Positions 52,045-60,083 of a stretch of DNA of 64,000 nucleotides are shown here, piece after piece. Under the pieces are notes generated by a model. The model had not been told where the DNA came from and made no database searches. It saw only the letters and a list, made by a program, of their open reading frames with translations. Each line of letters opens with the position of its first letter. Positions within the stretch are counted from its first letter, which is position 1. The position numbers and the translations under genes are program-made. Where the stretch lies: positions 558,001-622,000 of the forward strand of contig NZ_JASZYU010000003.1 of assembly GCF_030316825.1 (NCBI RefSeq). Direction: 5' to 3'. The stretch comes from Variovorax fucosicus. Its GTDB lineage: Bacteria; Pseudomonadota; Gammaproteobacteria; Burkholderiales; Burkholderiaceae_C.

Positions 52045-53022
52045 TCAGGGTTGGGCCGGTCGCCAGACCGCTTGCGCTACGTCGACAGGCTTGGGAATGA
52101 GCCCGAGCTGGTGAAAGGCATCGGCCACGCGTTGCTGGTCACGCACCGTCGTGTCCCGGATCGGGCCGACCGGCGACGGCGGACGGCGTTGCAGAAAAAG
52201 GCTTACGACGCCGGCATCCAGTCCGCTGAAATCGGCGATGAGCTTGATCGCGCCGGCGCGGTCCTGCTGCACCAGCCGGTCGGCGCGCGTAAGTTCCTCG
52301 AACAGCGCGGTGATCACTCCGCCATGCGAATCGGCGAACGCGCGCGAGGCCAGGTAGAACGAGTTGTTGCCCGAAAGGCCGCGCCCGTTGCTGAGCACGC
52401 GCGGCTGGATGGCCAGCTCGATCGCGGCATAGAACGGATCCCAGATCGCCCAGGCGTCCACGCTCTTGCGCTCGAAGGCAGCGCGTGCGTCGGCCGGCGT
52501 CAGGTAGATCGGCTGGATGTCGCTCCACTTCAGCCCACCCTTCTCGACCGCGCGCACCAGCAGGTAGTGGGCGCTGGAGCCCTTCTGCAGCGCGACCTTC
52601 TTGCCGCGCAGGTCGGCCAGCGTGCGCAGCGGCGAGTCCTTGGGCACCAGGATGGCCGAGCTGTCGGGTTTGGAGGGCTCTGCGCCGACGTAGACCAGAT
52701 CCTTGCCGGCCGCCTGTGCGAAGACCGGCGGCGAGTCGCCCGTGAGGCCGAACTCCAGGCTGCCCACGGCCAGTGCCTCCAGCAATTGCGGGCCTGCCGG
52801 GAACTCGATCCAGGCGATCTTCGCGGCCGGATAGCGCTTTTCGAGCCAGCCCGACTGCTTGACGATCACGAGGTTGGCAGCGGCCTTCTGGTAGCCGATG
52901 CGAAGCTGCTGCAAGGGCAGAGCCGGCTTGGCAGCCACCGGCTGCGCCAGTGCAATCGGGCCACCGACATTCCACGCGCCCGCCGTCACCGCGAGCAGTT
53001 GAAGAAGGTTCCTGCGCTTCAC
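52045..53022 (-). CDS. ssuA: Aliphatic sulfonate-binding protein, copy 1
   Basis: The 325-residue periplasmic receptor of the SsuA/NrtA type has a signal peptide MKRRNLLQLLAVTAGAWNVG and onward to about residue 30. Family segments are LRIGYQKAAANLVIVKQSGW, EFGLTGDSPPVFAQAAG, LRGKKVALQKGSSAHYLLVR and DAWAIWDPFYAAIE. The start is GTG 53022, supported by a 4-nt overlap (GTGA) with the upstream paralog. It is 12 nt before ssuD. It is only moderately similar to copy 2, so the two probably bind different sulfonates. Confidence 0.92.
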   Translation of the reverse strand: MKRRNLLQLLAVTAGAWNVGGPIALAQPVAAKPALPLQQLRIGYQKAAANLVIVKQSGWLEKRYPAAKIAWIEFPAGPQLLEALAVGSLEFGLTGDSPPVFAQAAGKDLVYVGAEPSKPDSSAILVPKDSPLRTLADLRGKKVALQKGSSAHYLLVRAVEKGGLKWSDIQPIYLTPADARAAFERKSVDAWAIWDPFYAAIELAIQPRVLSNGRGLSGNNSFYLASRAFADSHGGVITALFEELTRADRLVQQDRAGAIKLIADFSGLDAGVVSLFLQRRPPSPVGPIRDTTVRDQQRVADAFHQLGLIPKPVDVAQAVWRPAQP

Positions 53023-53972
53023 GCCACCCCCGCGCCTGCTGCTTCGAGCAGGTTGATCTTTTTCGGGATGAGCTTGAGCTCGAAAAAGGTGTCGGCAATC
53101 CGCTGCTGCTCGCCGAGGATCGCCTTGGTGATCGGCCCGGTACCGTAGGCCGCGCGGCTCACCGACAGGTCGGCCACCGGCTTGGGCAAGCCCCACAGCG
53201 TGGCGAGTTCACCGGCATAGGCGCTCTTGTTCGCCACGGCCCACTGGTCGAGCTTGTCGATCTCTTCGACCACGAGCTTGAGCACGTCGGCGTTCTTCGC
53301 CACATAGGGCAGCGACGAGAAGTAGTAGCCGCGGTTGCCGACCACGCCACGGCCGTCGGCCAGCACGCGCGCGCCGAGCGCGAGTTCGGCGGCGGCGAGG
53401 AACGGATCCCAGATCACCCAGGCGTCGATGGAGCCCTTCTCGAATGCGGCACGCGCATCGGCCGGTGCGAGGAACACCACGCTCAGGTCGCTGTAGCGCA
53501 GCCCGGCTTTCTCGGCCAGCTTGACGATGAAGTAATGAACGTTGGAACCCTTGTTGAGCGCGATCTTCTTGCCCTTGAGATCGGCCACGCTCCGGATCGC
53601 GGAGTCTTTCGGCACCAGCACCGCCTCGGCAGCCGGGCGCGGCACGGTCGCGGCCACATAGGCCAGTGGCGCGCCGGCGGCCTGGGCGAAGATCGGTGGC
53701 GCCTCGCCCACATCGCCGAAGTCGATGGAGCCGACGTTCAGTGCTTCGAGCTGAACGGGGCCGGCGTTGAACTCCGTCCAGGTGACCGACACGCCGAGCG
53801 GCGCGAGGCGCTTCTCGAGCGTGCCGCGGCCCTTGAGCACGCTCAACGCGCCCTTCTGGTTGCCAACGCGCAAGGTGCGCGGCGTTTGCGCCAGGACGCC
53901 CAGCGAAGGCAAGGCAATGGCACCGGCGGCGCCCTGGATCAGGCGTCGGCGTGAAATCTGGATACGGGTCAT
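53019..53972 (-). CDS. ssuA: Aliphatic sulfonate-binding protein, copy 2
   Basis: This is a paralog of the next gene, 317 residues. The signal peptide MTRIQISRRRLIQGAAGAIA has twin arginines (SRRRLIQG), so Tat export is possible. Family text includes TLRVGNQKGALSVLKGRG, SIDFGDVGEAPPIFAQAAG, LKGKKIALNKGSNVHYFIVK and SIDAWVIWDPFLAAAE. An in-frame ATG-like start at 54005 would add 11 residues before the signal and is not favoured. It lies 120 nt downstream of ssuE. Confidence 0.91.
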   Translation of the reverse strand: MTRIQISRRRLIQGAAGAIALPSLGVLAQTPRTLRVGNQKGALSVLKGRGTLEKRLAPLGVSVTWTEFNAGPVQLEALNVGSIDFGDVGEAPPIFAQAAGAPLAYVAATVPRPAAEAVLVPKDSAIRSVADLKGKKIALNKGSNVHYFIVKLAEKAGLRYSDLSVVFLAPADARAAFEKGSIDAWVIWDPFLAAAELALGARVLADGRGVVGNRGYYFSSLPYVAKNADVLKLVVEEIDKLDQWAVANKSAYAGELATLWGLPKPVADLSVSRAAYGTGPITKAILGEQQRIADTFFELKLIPKKINLLEAAGAGVA

Positions 53973-54052
53973 GGCAAGGTCTTTCAGGCGTGCGTTGTCC
54001 CGCACCGCACAGTGGCGGCGAAAAGCGGAACGAACAGGAATGGGGGATCTAT

Positions 54053-54069
54053 GCCGCTCGGCGAGCGGC
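54053..54069. other. Hairpin between ssuE and ssuA copy 2
   Basis: GCCGCTC and GAGCGGC form a 7-bp stem around GGC. It lies in the only sizeable gap inside the cluster, shortly after ssuE. No T-run follows, so it may be a partial terminator or an mRNA processing or stability element separating sbp-ssuE from the transport genes. Confidence 0.35.
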
Positions 54070-54092
54070 GGTGGCGGGCAGGCTGCCGGCGC

Positions 54093-54677
54093 TCAGACGC
54101 TACATCGCACGCGCGAGAAATGCACCGGTTCGAAGCCGTGCGTGGCCGGCAGCTTCAGCCCCTCGGCCGCGAGCGTTTCGGCGGCCTCGTCGAGCCGGAG
54201 CGAAAGATCGTCATGCACACGGTAGGCGCCGTCGGGCGTCAGGCTGATCTGCGCGTCGGTGGCATACACGCCCGGCAGGATGTGCCGCGCCGACAGCGCC
54301 TGCAGCACCGGCCGCAAGGCGTAATCCAGCGCCAGCATGTGGTGCGGGCTGCCACCGGTGGCCAGCGGCAGCACCGTCTTGCCCTTGAGCGCGCCTTGCG
54401 AGAGCAGATCCAGGAAAACCTTCACCACACCGCTGTAGGCGGCCTTGTAGACCGGCGTGGCCACCACCACCACGCGCGCCTGCGCCACCTTCTCGATGGC
54501 CTGCGCGATGGCCGGATGGGCCCACTCGGCCAGCAGTAGGGGCTGTGCCGGCAATTCGCGCACGGCCACGCGTTCGACGCGGGCGCCGCGGCGTGCGAGC
54601 CGCTCGCCCACCGCCTCGAGCAGCGCGGTCGAGCGGGACGGCGCCGACGGGCTGCCGGAAATAAGGAGAACGGTCAC
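54093..54677 (-). CDS. ssuE: NADPH-dependent FMN reductase of the sulfonate system
   Basis: SsuE supplies FMNH2 to SsuD. The 194-residue flavodoxin-fold protein has the family start MTVLLISGSPSAPSRSTALL and ATPVYKAAYSGVVKVFLDLL. The flavin pocket segment LPLATGGSPHHMLALDYALR is strongly SsuE/MsuE-like. The pi-helix Tyr region (VYKAAYSG) of two-component flavin reductases is present. The ATG at 54677 is 3 nt after the sulfate-binding protein stop. Confidence 0.93.
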   Translation of the reverse strand: MTVLLISGSPSAPSRSTALLEAVGERLARRGARVERVAVRELPAQPLLLAEWAHPAIAQAIEKVAQARVVVVATPVYKAAYSGVVKVFLDLLSQGALKGKTVLPLATGGSPHHMLALDYALRPVLQALSARHILPGVYATDAQISLTPDGAYRVHDDLSLRLDEAAETLAAEGLKLPATHGFEPVHFSRVRCSV

Positions 54678-54680
54678 GGC

Positions 54681-55706
54681 TTACTTCAGCTTCGCCGTGT
54701 AGATCTGGTCGAACGAGCCGCCGTCGGCGAAGTGCGCCTTGTCGGCCTTGGCCCAGCCGCCGAAGGCTTCGTCGATTGTGAACAGCGGCAGCTTGGGCAA
54801 CTGCTTGGCGTACTTGGCCTGCGCCTTGGCGGAGGTCGGGCGGTAGAAATGCTTGCCGATGATGTCCTGCGCCTCTTCGCTGTAGAGGTACTTGAGATAT
54901 TCCTCGGCCACGGCACGGGTGCCCTTCTTGTCGACGTTCTTGTCGACCACCGTCACGGGCGGCTGGGCCAGGATGCTCAGGCTCGGGTACACGAAGTCGA
55001 CCTTGTTGCCGAACTCCTTCTCGAGCAGATAGGCCTCGTTTTCCCAGGCGATCAGCACGTCACCCTGGGCGCGCTGCGCGAAGGTGATGGTCGAGCCGCG
55101 GGCGCCGGTGTCGAGCACGGGCACATTGCCGTAGACCTTGCGCACGAAGTCGCGCGCCTTGTCGTCGCCGCCGTACTTGCGCTTGGCGTACTCCCAGGCT
55201 GCGAGGTAGTTCCAGCGCGCACCGCCCGAGGTCTTGGGGTTGGGTGTGATCACGCTTACGCCGGGCTTGGCCAGGTCGTCCCAGTCCTTGATGCCCTTCG
55301 GGTTGCCGGCACGCACCACCAGCACGATGGTTGATGTGTACGGCGCCGCGCCGAGCGGCAGGCGCTTCTGCCAATCGGCCGGGATCCAATTGCCGTTGTT
55401 GTGCAGTGCATCGACGTCGCCGGCCAGCGCCAGCGTGGCCACGTCGGCATCGAGGCCGTCGATGATCGAGCGGGCCTGCTTGCCCGAGCCGCCATGCGAC
55501 TGCCGGATCACCACGTCCTGGCCGGTCTTGCCCTTCCAGTAGGCCGCGAAGGCCTTGTTGTAGTCGACGTAAAGCTCCCGCGTCGGGTCGTACGACACGT
55601 TCAGCAGGTTGATGGTCTGTGCGAACGACGGCAGTGCTGTCAGGGCCATGCCGGCACCCAGGGTGGCACCGAGGGAAAGCTTGATAAAGTCGCGGCGAAG
55701 GCTCAT
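54681..55706 (-). CDS. Second sulfate-binding periplasmic protein
   Basis: The 341-residue protein is a paralog of the sbp product at 23054. It shares LNVSYDPTRELYVDYNKAFA, RQSHGGSGKQARSIIDGLDA, RAGNPKGIKDWDDLAKPG, NPKTSGGARWNYLAAWEYAK and the C-terminal FADGGSFDQIY. A signal peptide with Tat-like MSLRRDFIKLSLGATL is present. No CysTWA-type permease accompanies it; it heads the ssu cluster instead and may feed the CysTWA importer encoded at 20-23 kb. The ATG at 55706 replaces a longer in-frame start. The promoter region is shared with yggX and holds the dyad at 55773-55793. Confidence 0.93.
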   Translation of the reverse strand: MSLRRDFIKLSLGATLGAGMALTALPSFAQTINLLNVSYDPTRELYVDYNKAFAAYWKGKTGQDVVIRQSHGGSGKQARSIIDGLDADVATLALAGDVDALHNNGNWIPADWQKRLPLGAAPYTSTIVLVVRAGNPKGIKDWDDLAKPGVSVITPNPKTSGGARWNYLAAWEYAKRKYGGDDKARDFVRKVYGNVPVLDTGARGSTITFAQRAQGDVLIAWENEAYLLEKEFGNKVDFVYPSLSILAQPPVTVVDKNVDKKGTRAVAEEYLKYLYSEEAQDIIGKHFYRPTSAKAQAKYAKQLPKLPLFTIDEAFGGWAKADKAHFADGGSFDQIYTAKLK

Positions 55707-55772
55707 GGGGGTCTTTCGAAAAGCAATCTGCAGTAAGAAGCTGTGGATTCTGGAAGCCCCTCTCAATAACTG

Positions 55773-55793
55773 GAACTACCGTTTTCTAAGTTC
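55773..55793. promoter_or_regulatory. Dyad with T-N11-A spacing in sbp2/yggX divergent promoter
   Basis: GAACT-N11-AGTTC is a perfect dyad in an AT-rich 119-nt divergent region. T77 and A89 have the LysR T-N11-A spacing. Sulfur-starvation genes are controlled by CysB/Cbl-type LysR proteins, so a CysB-like site for the ssu cluster is a reasonable inference. Confidence 0.5.
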
Positions 55794-55825
55794 TAAATAG
55801 CCAAACTAACTAAAGGCAACCCCAG

Positions 55826-56098
55826 ATGACGCGAATGGTTCAGTGCGTGAAGCTCGGCAAAGAAGCCGAAGGCCTCGATTTCCCCCCCTATCCCGGCGAG
55901 CTCGGCAAGCGCTTGTGGGAGAACGTGAGCAAGGAAGCCTGGGCCGCCTGGCTCAAGCAGCAGACCATGCTGGTGAACGAGAACCGCCTGAACCTGGCCG
56001 ACCAGCGCGCCCGCGAATACCTCAAGCGCCAGATGGAAAAGCATTTCTTCGGCGACGGCGCCGACGTGGCCCAGGGCTACGTTCCCCCAACCAACTAG
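55826..56098 (+). CDS. yggX: Probable Fe(2+)-trafficking / oxidative damage protection protein
   Basis: The 90-residue YggX-family protein begins MTRMVQCVKLGKEAEGLDFP with the conserved Cys7, then PYPGELGKRLWENVSKEAWA and QTMLVNENRLNLADQRAREY. It protects Fe-S clusters from oxidants and assists iron trafficking. Length and sequence are family-typical. It is divergent from the sulfate-binding protein gene and followed by repeat copy C and mnmC. Confidence 0.94.
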   Translation: MTRMVQCVKLGKEAEGLDFPPYPGELGKRLWENVSKEAWAAWLKQQTMLVNENRLNLADQRAREYLKRQMEKHFFGDGADVAQGYVPPTN

Positions 56099-56102
56099 GC
56101 TC

Positions 56103-56193
56103 ACCCCCAGTCTTCGCGCACTTCGTGTCGCTTCGCCAACCCCCTCGCCGGGGGCAACACCGGCGGCCCGGCAAAGCCGGTTCCGCGGTGTTT
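56103..56193 (-). repeat. Dispersed ~90-bp repeat, copy C (inverted)
   Basis: Same element as copies A and B in opposite orientation. It fills most of the 114-nt gap between yggX and mnmC. On the minus strand it reads AACACCGCGGAACCGGCTTT and onward, through CCCCCGGCGAGGGGG, to GCGCGAAGACTGGGGGT. Confidence 0.8.
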
Positions 56194-56212
56194 CACGAAG
56201 CAGGTCCATCCC

Positions 56213-58036
56213 ATGGTTGAGCCAGTGGATTGGCGCGCCGATGGCGTGCCGCGCAGTGCCCGCTTCGGCGACATCTACCACACCGAAACCGGCGCGCTGG
56301 CGCAGTCGCGGCACGTGTTCCTGGGCGGGTGCAACCTGCGCGAGGCGTGGGCCGGACAGCCGCAATGGCTGATTCTCGAAACCGGATTCGGTTTTGGCCT
56401 CAATTTTCTGACAACCTGGCAGGCCTGGCGGGCCGATCCGGCGCGGCCATGGATGCTGCACTTTGTTTCGATCGAGGCGCATCCGGTCGCGCTTGACGAC
56501 CTGCTGCGCGCCGCGGCGGCTTACCCGGAGCTGCGCGAGCTGGCCGAGCTGCTGGCGGAGCAATGGCTCGAGCTGCTACCCGGCTTTCACCGCTTCTGCT
56601 TCGACGATGGCCGCGTGCTGCTGACGCTGTGCGTGGGCGACGTGCAGGCCATGCTGCGCGCCCAGCGCTTCGAGGCGGACAGCATTTTTCTGGACGGCTT
56701 CAGCCCCGATCGCAACCCTGTGATGTGGTCGCCGGACACGCTCAAGAGCGTCTCGCGCTTTGCGCGGCGCGGTACCGGCATTGCTACCTGGACCATCGCG
56801 CGGGCCGTGCGCGATGCCTTGACGCAATGCGGCTTCCAGGTGCGCAAGGCGCCCGGCCTGCCGCCCAAGCGCGATTGCCTGCGCGGCGTGTTCGACCCCG
56901 CGTGGACGCCGCGGCGCCGCGCTCCGGCAGCTGAACGCATCGCGCCGGGGCGCTGCGCGGTGATCGGTGCCGGCCTGGCCGGTGCGGCCGTGGCGGCGAG
57001 CCTGGCGCGGCGCGGCTGGCAGGTCGATGTGTTCGATCGCGCCGACCGGCCGGCCGCAGGGGCTTCCGGCCTGCCGGTCGGCGTGCTGGCCCCGCATGTT
57101 TCGCCGGACGACGCCCTGCTCTCGCGCCTGACGCGCGCCGGCATCCGCGCGACCTGGCAGCAACTCGCGGTGTTGCTGGCCGAAGGCCGCGACTGGCGCG
57201 CGAGCGGTGTGATCGAACGCCGGCCCGATGGCGACCTGCGTCTGCCGCCAGCCTGGACTTCGGAAGGGCCGAACCTGTCATGGCCAGCCGATGCCGGACA
57301 GCTTGCGTCGGCGCAATTGCCTGCCGACACCGCAGCGATATGGCACCGGCGTGCGGGCTGGGTGCGACCGCGCGCACTGGTCGACGCGTGGCTGGCGCAA
57401 CCAGGTATCCGGCTGCAGGCGGGCTGCGAGGTCGCCCGGATCGTGCCTTCCGGTGCAGGCTGGCAGCTGTTCGGGGCCGACGACACACTGCTGGGCGATG
57501 CGGATCGCGTCGTGGTTGCTGCCGGCTTCGAAAGCGGCCGCTTTGCTGCGTCGCTGCCGCTGCAGCCTGTCCGCGGGCAGGTCGAATGGGGCCGTGTGGC
57601 ATCGAATTCCGCGTTGCCGCAGGCGCCCGTCAACGGCGACGGCCACCTCGTCGCGCAAGTGCCTGATAGCGACGGCGCGCTATGGCTCAGCGGCGCCACC
57701 TTCGACCGCGACAGCATCGACACCACGCCGCGAGCCGCCGATACCGCCGCCAACCGCGAACGACTCGCGCGCCTGCATCCGGACGCGGCCGCACTGCTGG
57801 CCGCCGCGTTCGATGCCGCCGCGCCATGGGTCGGCGTCCGATGCGCCTCCGGCGACCGCCGGCCGCTGGTGGGGCCGGCGCCGAATCAGCCCGGCCTCTG
57901 GGTCTGCACCGCGCTCGGCTCGCGCGGCCTGACGTTTGCTGCGCTCTGCGCCGAATTGCTGGCGGCGCACTGGCATGGCGAACCGCTGCCGCTGCCGGCT
58001 GCGCTCGCCAGGTCGCTCGACACGCGCCGTCTCTGA
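56213..58036 (+). CDS. mnmC: Bifunctional tRNA mnm5s2U34 biosynthesis protein MnmC
   Basis: MnmC completes 5-methylaminomethyl-2-thiouridine at tRNA wobble U34. Its oxidoreductase part removes the carboxymethyl group and its methyltransferase part adds a methyl. The 607-residue protein has the N-terminal SAM-dependent domain (ILETGFGFGLNFLTTWQAW, then ADSIFLDGFSPDRNPVMW). A C-terminal DAO-type FAD domain has the motif VIGAGLAGAAVA with glycines from 252, ASGLPVGVLAPHVSPDDALL and a final GSRGLTFAALCAEL. Both halves are intact. It follows repeat copy C by 20 nt and precedes the transglutaminase-like gene by 24 nt. Confidence 0.94.
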   Translation: MVEPVDWRADGVPRSARFGDIYHTETGALAQSRHVFLGGCNLREAWAGQPQWLILETGFGFGLNFLTTWQAWRADPARPWMLHFVSIEAHPVALDDLLRAAAAYPELRELAELLAEQWLELLPGFHRFCFDDGRVLLTLCVGDVQAMLRAQRFEADSIFLDGFSPDRNPVMWSPDTLKSVSRFARRGTGIATWTIARAVRDALTQCGFQVRKAPGLPPKRDCLRGVFDPAWTPRRRAPAAERIAPGRCAVIGAGLAGAAVAASLARRGWQVDVFDRADRPAAGASGLPVGVLAPHVSPDDALLSRLTRAGIRATWQQLAVLLAEGRDWRASGVIERRPDGDLRLPPAWTSEGPNLSWPADAGQLASAQLPADTAAIWHRRAGWVRPRALVDAWLAQPGIRLQAGCEVARIVPSGAGWQLFGADDTLLGDADRVVVAAGFESGRFAASLPLQPVRGQVEWGRVASNSALPQAPVNGDGHLVAQVPDSDGALWLSGATFDRDSIDTTPRAADTAANRERLARLHPDAAALLAAAFDAAAPWVGVRCASGDRRPLVGPAPNQPGLWVCTALGSRGLTFAALCAELLAAHWHGEPLPLPAALARSLDTRRL

Positions 58037-58060
58037 CGCAGGGAACGGGGAGAATCCGCC

Positions 58061-58984
58061 ATGGCCATCCGCTACGACATCAAACACACCACCGTCTACC
58101 GCTACAAGCGGCCCGTGAGCTTCGGGCTGCACCGCGTCATGTTTCGCCCGCGCGACAGCCACGACCTGCGCGTGCTGGCAACCGACCTGCAGGTGAGCCC
58201 GACCGCGAACGTGCGGCTGATCCAGGATCCGCATTCCAACTCGGTCGCACTGGTGCAGCCGATGGGCAAGGCGACCGAGCTCAAGGTGGTGTGCTCCTTC
58301 ACCATCGAACAGGTGCCGCCGTCGGAAGACCTGCTGCTCGAGATCGACCCCGCCGCCGAATTTTTGCCGTTTGCCTATTCGATCCAGGATCGGCTCGACC
58401 TCGAACACTATCTGCGTCCGCACCACCCCGACCCGGACGGCACGCTGATCCGCTGGGCGCACCAGTTTCTGTACAGCGACGAGCCCAACAGCACCCGGGA
58501 GGTGCTTGCGCGCATGAATGCGCACATCGGCAAGAGCCTGAAGTACCAGGCGCGCGACGAGGAAGGCACGCAGAGCCCGCTCGAAACGCTGAACCTCGGC
58601 AGCGGCAGCTGCCGCGACTACGCATTGCTGATGATGGAAGCGGCGCGGCGCCTCGGCGTCGCAACGCGCTTCGTCTCCGGCTACCTGTATGACGCCGCGC
58701 TCGACACCACGGCCCGGCCGAAGGCCGCGAAGGATGTCAAGGACGCAGGTGCGGCGACGGTCGGCGCCGGCTCTACCCACGCCTGGCTGCACGCCTACCT
58801 GCCAGGCGCCGGCTGGGTGGCCTATGACCCGACCAACAACATCATGGGCGGCAGTCAGTTGATCCGCGTCGGCGTGGCGCGCGACCCGTCGCAGGCGGCG
58901 CCGATCTCCGGCAGTTGGTTCGGGGATGCCGAGGCCTACGAGGGCATGGTCGCGACGGTGCAGGTGCGACGCATTTCGTCCTGA
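58061..58984 (+). CDS. Transglutaminase-like cysteine protease family protein
   Basis: The 307-residue protein has an N-terminal bacterial transglutaminase-like beta domain (YDIKHTTVYRYKRPVSFGLH) and a transglutaminase/protease core. The catalytic triad is placed at Cys184 (GSGSCRDYALLMMEAAR), His240 (STHAWLHAYLPG) and Asp256 (YDPTNN). No signal peptide is evident. Such proteins may act as peptidases or amidases; the substrate is unknown. In some genomes they occur in circularly arranged ATP-grasp/alpha-E clusters, but those partners are not seen here. Confidence 0.9.
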   Translation: MAIRYDIKHTTVYRYKRPVSFGLHRVMFRPRDSHDLRVLATDLQVSPTANVRLIQDPHSNSVALVQPMGKATELKVVCSFTIEQVPPSEDLLLEIDPAAEFLPFAYSIQDRLDLEHYLRPHHPDPDGTLIRWAHQFLYSDEPNSTREVLARMNAHIGKSLKYQARDEEGTQSPLETLNLGSGSCRDYALLMMEAARRLGVATRFVSGYLYDAALDTTARPKAAKDVKDAGAATVGAGSTHAWLHAYLPGAGWVAYDPTNNIMGGSQLIRVGVARDPSQAAPISGSWFGDAEAYEGMVATVQVRRISS

Positions 58985-59065
58985 ATACGCCCAAAGCGCG
59001 ATGGCGGGCACGCCACTTGCTCGCTACTTTGGCGTCATGGAAGCCCGCAGAAATTTTGCCGATAA

Positions 59066-59081
59066 CTGTATGGATATACAG
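59066..59081. promoter_or_regulatory. Candidate LexA (SOS) box
   Basis: CTGTATGGATATACAG matches the proteobacterial LexA consensus CTGT-N8-ACAG with only two central differences from the ideal alternating AT core. It is 43 nt upstream of the small ORF's ATG. Chance occurrence is possible but unlikely at this match quality in a GC-rich intergenic gap. Confidence 0.65.
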
Positions 59082-59123
59082 GTACCATTGGCTGCCTTCC
59101 AAAAAGAACACGAGGCGCCTGTC

Positions 59124-59309
59124 ATGCAGCTTTCCACCCCGGTGCCGGCGCGCTCGCTGGTGATTCCCTTTCCCCTTCGCCAAAGCGTGGCGAACAGCGG
59201 TGTCCGCCCTTTCCAGCTCTCGCCGCGCGATGCCGCGAGTGAATCGATCGCGCTGCAAGCCGCACGCGTGCTGAGCGTCACCGCGCGCAGCTGGTGGCCG
59301 GCGGACTGA
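59124..59309 (+). CDS. Small 61-residue ORF downstream of the SOS box
   Basis: The frame begins MQLSTPVPARSLVIPFPLRQ and ends VTARSWWPAD. GAGG lies 8 nt before the ATG. It has no membrane segment or motif I recognise. The frame is open further upstream, to 58926, but that extension would put the SOS box inside the coding region, so the ATG at 59124 is preferred. It may be an SOS-induced small protein; coding is not proven. Confidence 0.5.
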   Translation: MQLSTPVPARSLVIPFPLRQSVANSGVRPFQLSPRDAASESIALQAARVLSVTARSWWPAD

Positions 59310-59379
59310 TCCGCCAGCAAGGTTCACGGCAGGCGCCTATGCTGGCGGGCTTCCAACGGAGCCCCGTTAACCTCTGGCC

Positions 59380-60057
59380 ATGGCAGCCATCCCCGAGACC
59401 GTCTTCCTGTTCGATGTCGACAACACGCTGCTCGACAACGACGGCGTGCGCGCCGACCTCGCGGCACACCTGGCCAGCGCGTTCGGGCCGGCCGCCGCCG
59501 ACCGCTACTGGGCGATCCTCGAGGAGCTGCGCGTCGAGCTCGGCTATGTCGACTACCTCGGCGCGCTGCAGCGTTACCGGCTCGATGCGTTGAACGACCC
59601 GCGGCTGCTGCTGATGTCGGCCTTCCTGATCGACTACCCGTTCGCCGACCGTGTGTACCCCGGCGCGCTGCAGGCGCTCGCGCATGCGCGGCAATCGGGC
59701 CCGACCGTGATCCTGTCCGATGGCGACGTGGTGTTCCAGCCGCGCAAGGTGCAGCGCTCGGGTCTCTGGCACGTGGTCGAGGGCCGCGTGCTGATCTATA
59801 TCCACAAAGAACTGATGCTCGACGACCTGCAGCGCTGCCACCCCGCGCAGCACTATGTGATGGTCGACGACAAGCTGCGCATCCTGACCGCCATGAAGGC
59901 GGTGCTCGGCAGCCGACTCACCACCGTGTTCGTGCGCCAGGGCCACTACGCATTCGATGCGCAGGTCGTCCAGTCGTTGCCGCCGGCCGACGTGACAATC
60001 GAGGCCATCGGCGATCTGGCCCGCCACGACCTGGCGTCGCTGCGGGCCGCAGCCTGA
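59380..60057 (+). CDS. HAD-superfamily phosphatase
   Basis: The 225-residue HAD hydrolase has motif I FLFDVDNTLLDND (Asp12, Asp14), motif II region VILSDGDVVFQPRK and motif III/IV YVMVDDKLRILTAM with the acidic pair. A helical cap lies between residues 20 and 90. The substrate is unknown; small HAD proteins usually dephosphorylate sugars or nucleotides. It is 26 nt upstream of pgm, so a sugar phosphate is possible. Confidence 0.88.
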   Translation: MAAIPETVFLFDVDNTLLDNDGVRADLAAHLASAFGPAAADRYWAILEELRVELGYVDYLGALQRYRLDALNDPRLLLMSAFLIDYPFADRVYPGALQALAHARQSGPTVILSDGDVVFQPRKVQRSGLWHVVEGRVLIYIHKELMLDDLQRCHPAQHYVMVDDKLRILTAMKAVLGSRLTTVFVRQGHYAFDAQVVQSLPPADVTIEAIGDLARHDLASLRAAA

Positions 60058-60083
60058 ACCATTCCACCCAGGGAGACCCCACC

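Larger units (their letters stand above)
58985..59379. other. 395-nt gap holding a LexA-like box and a small ORF
   Basis: The space between the transglutaminase-like gene and the HAD gene is the longest without a large gene in the window. It contains the candidate SOS box at 59066-59081 and a small ORF at 59124-59309. The remaining 70 nt before the HAD gene have no further structure I can support. Confidence 0.6.
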
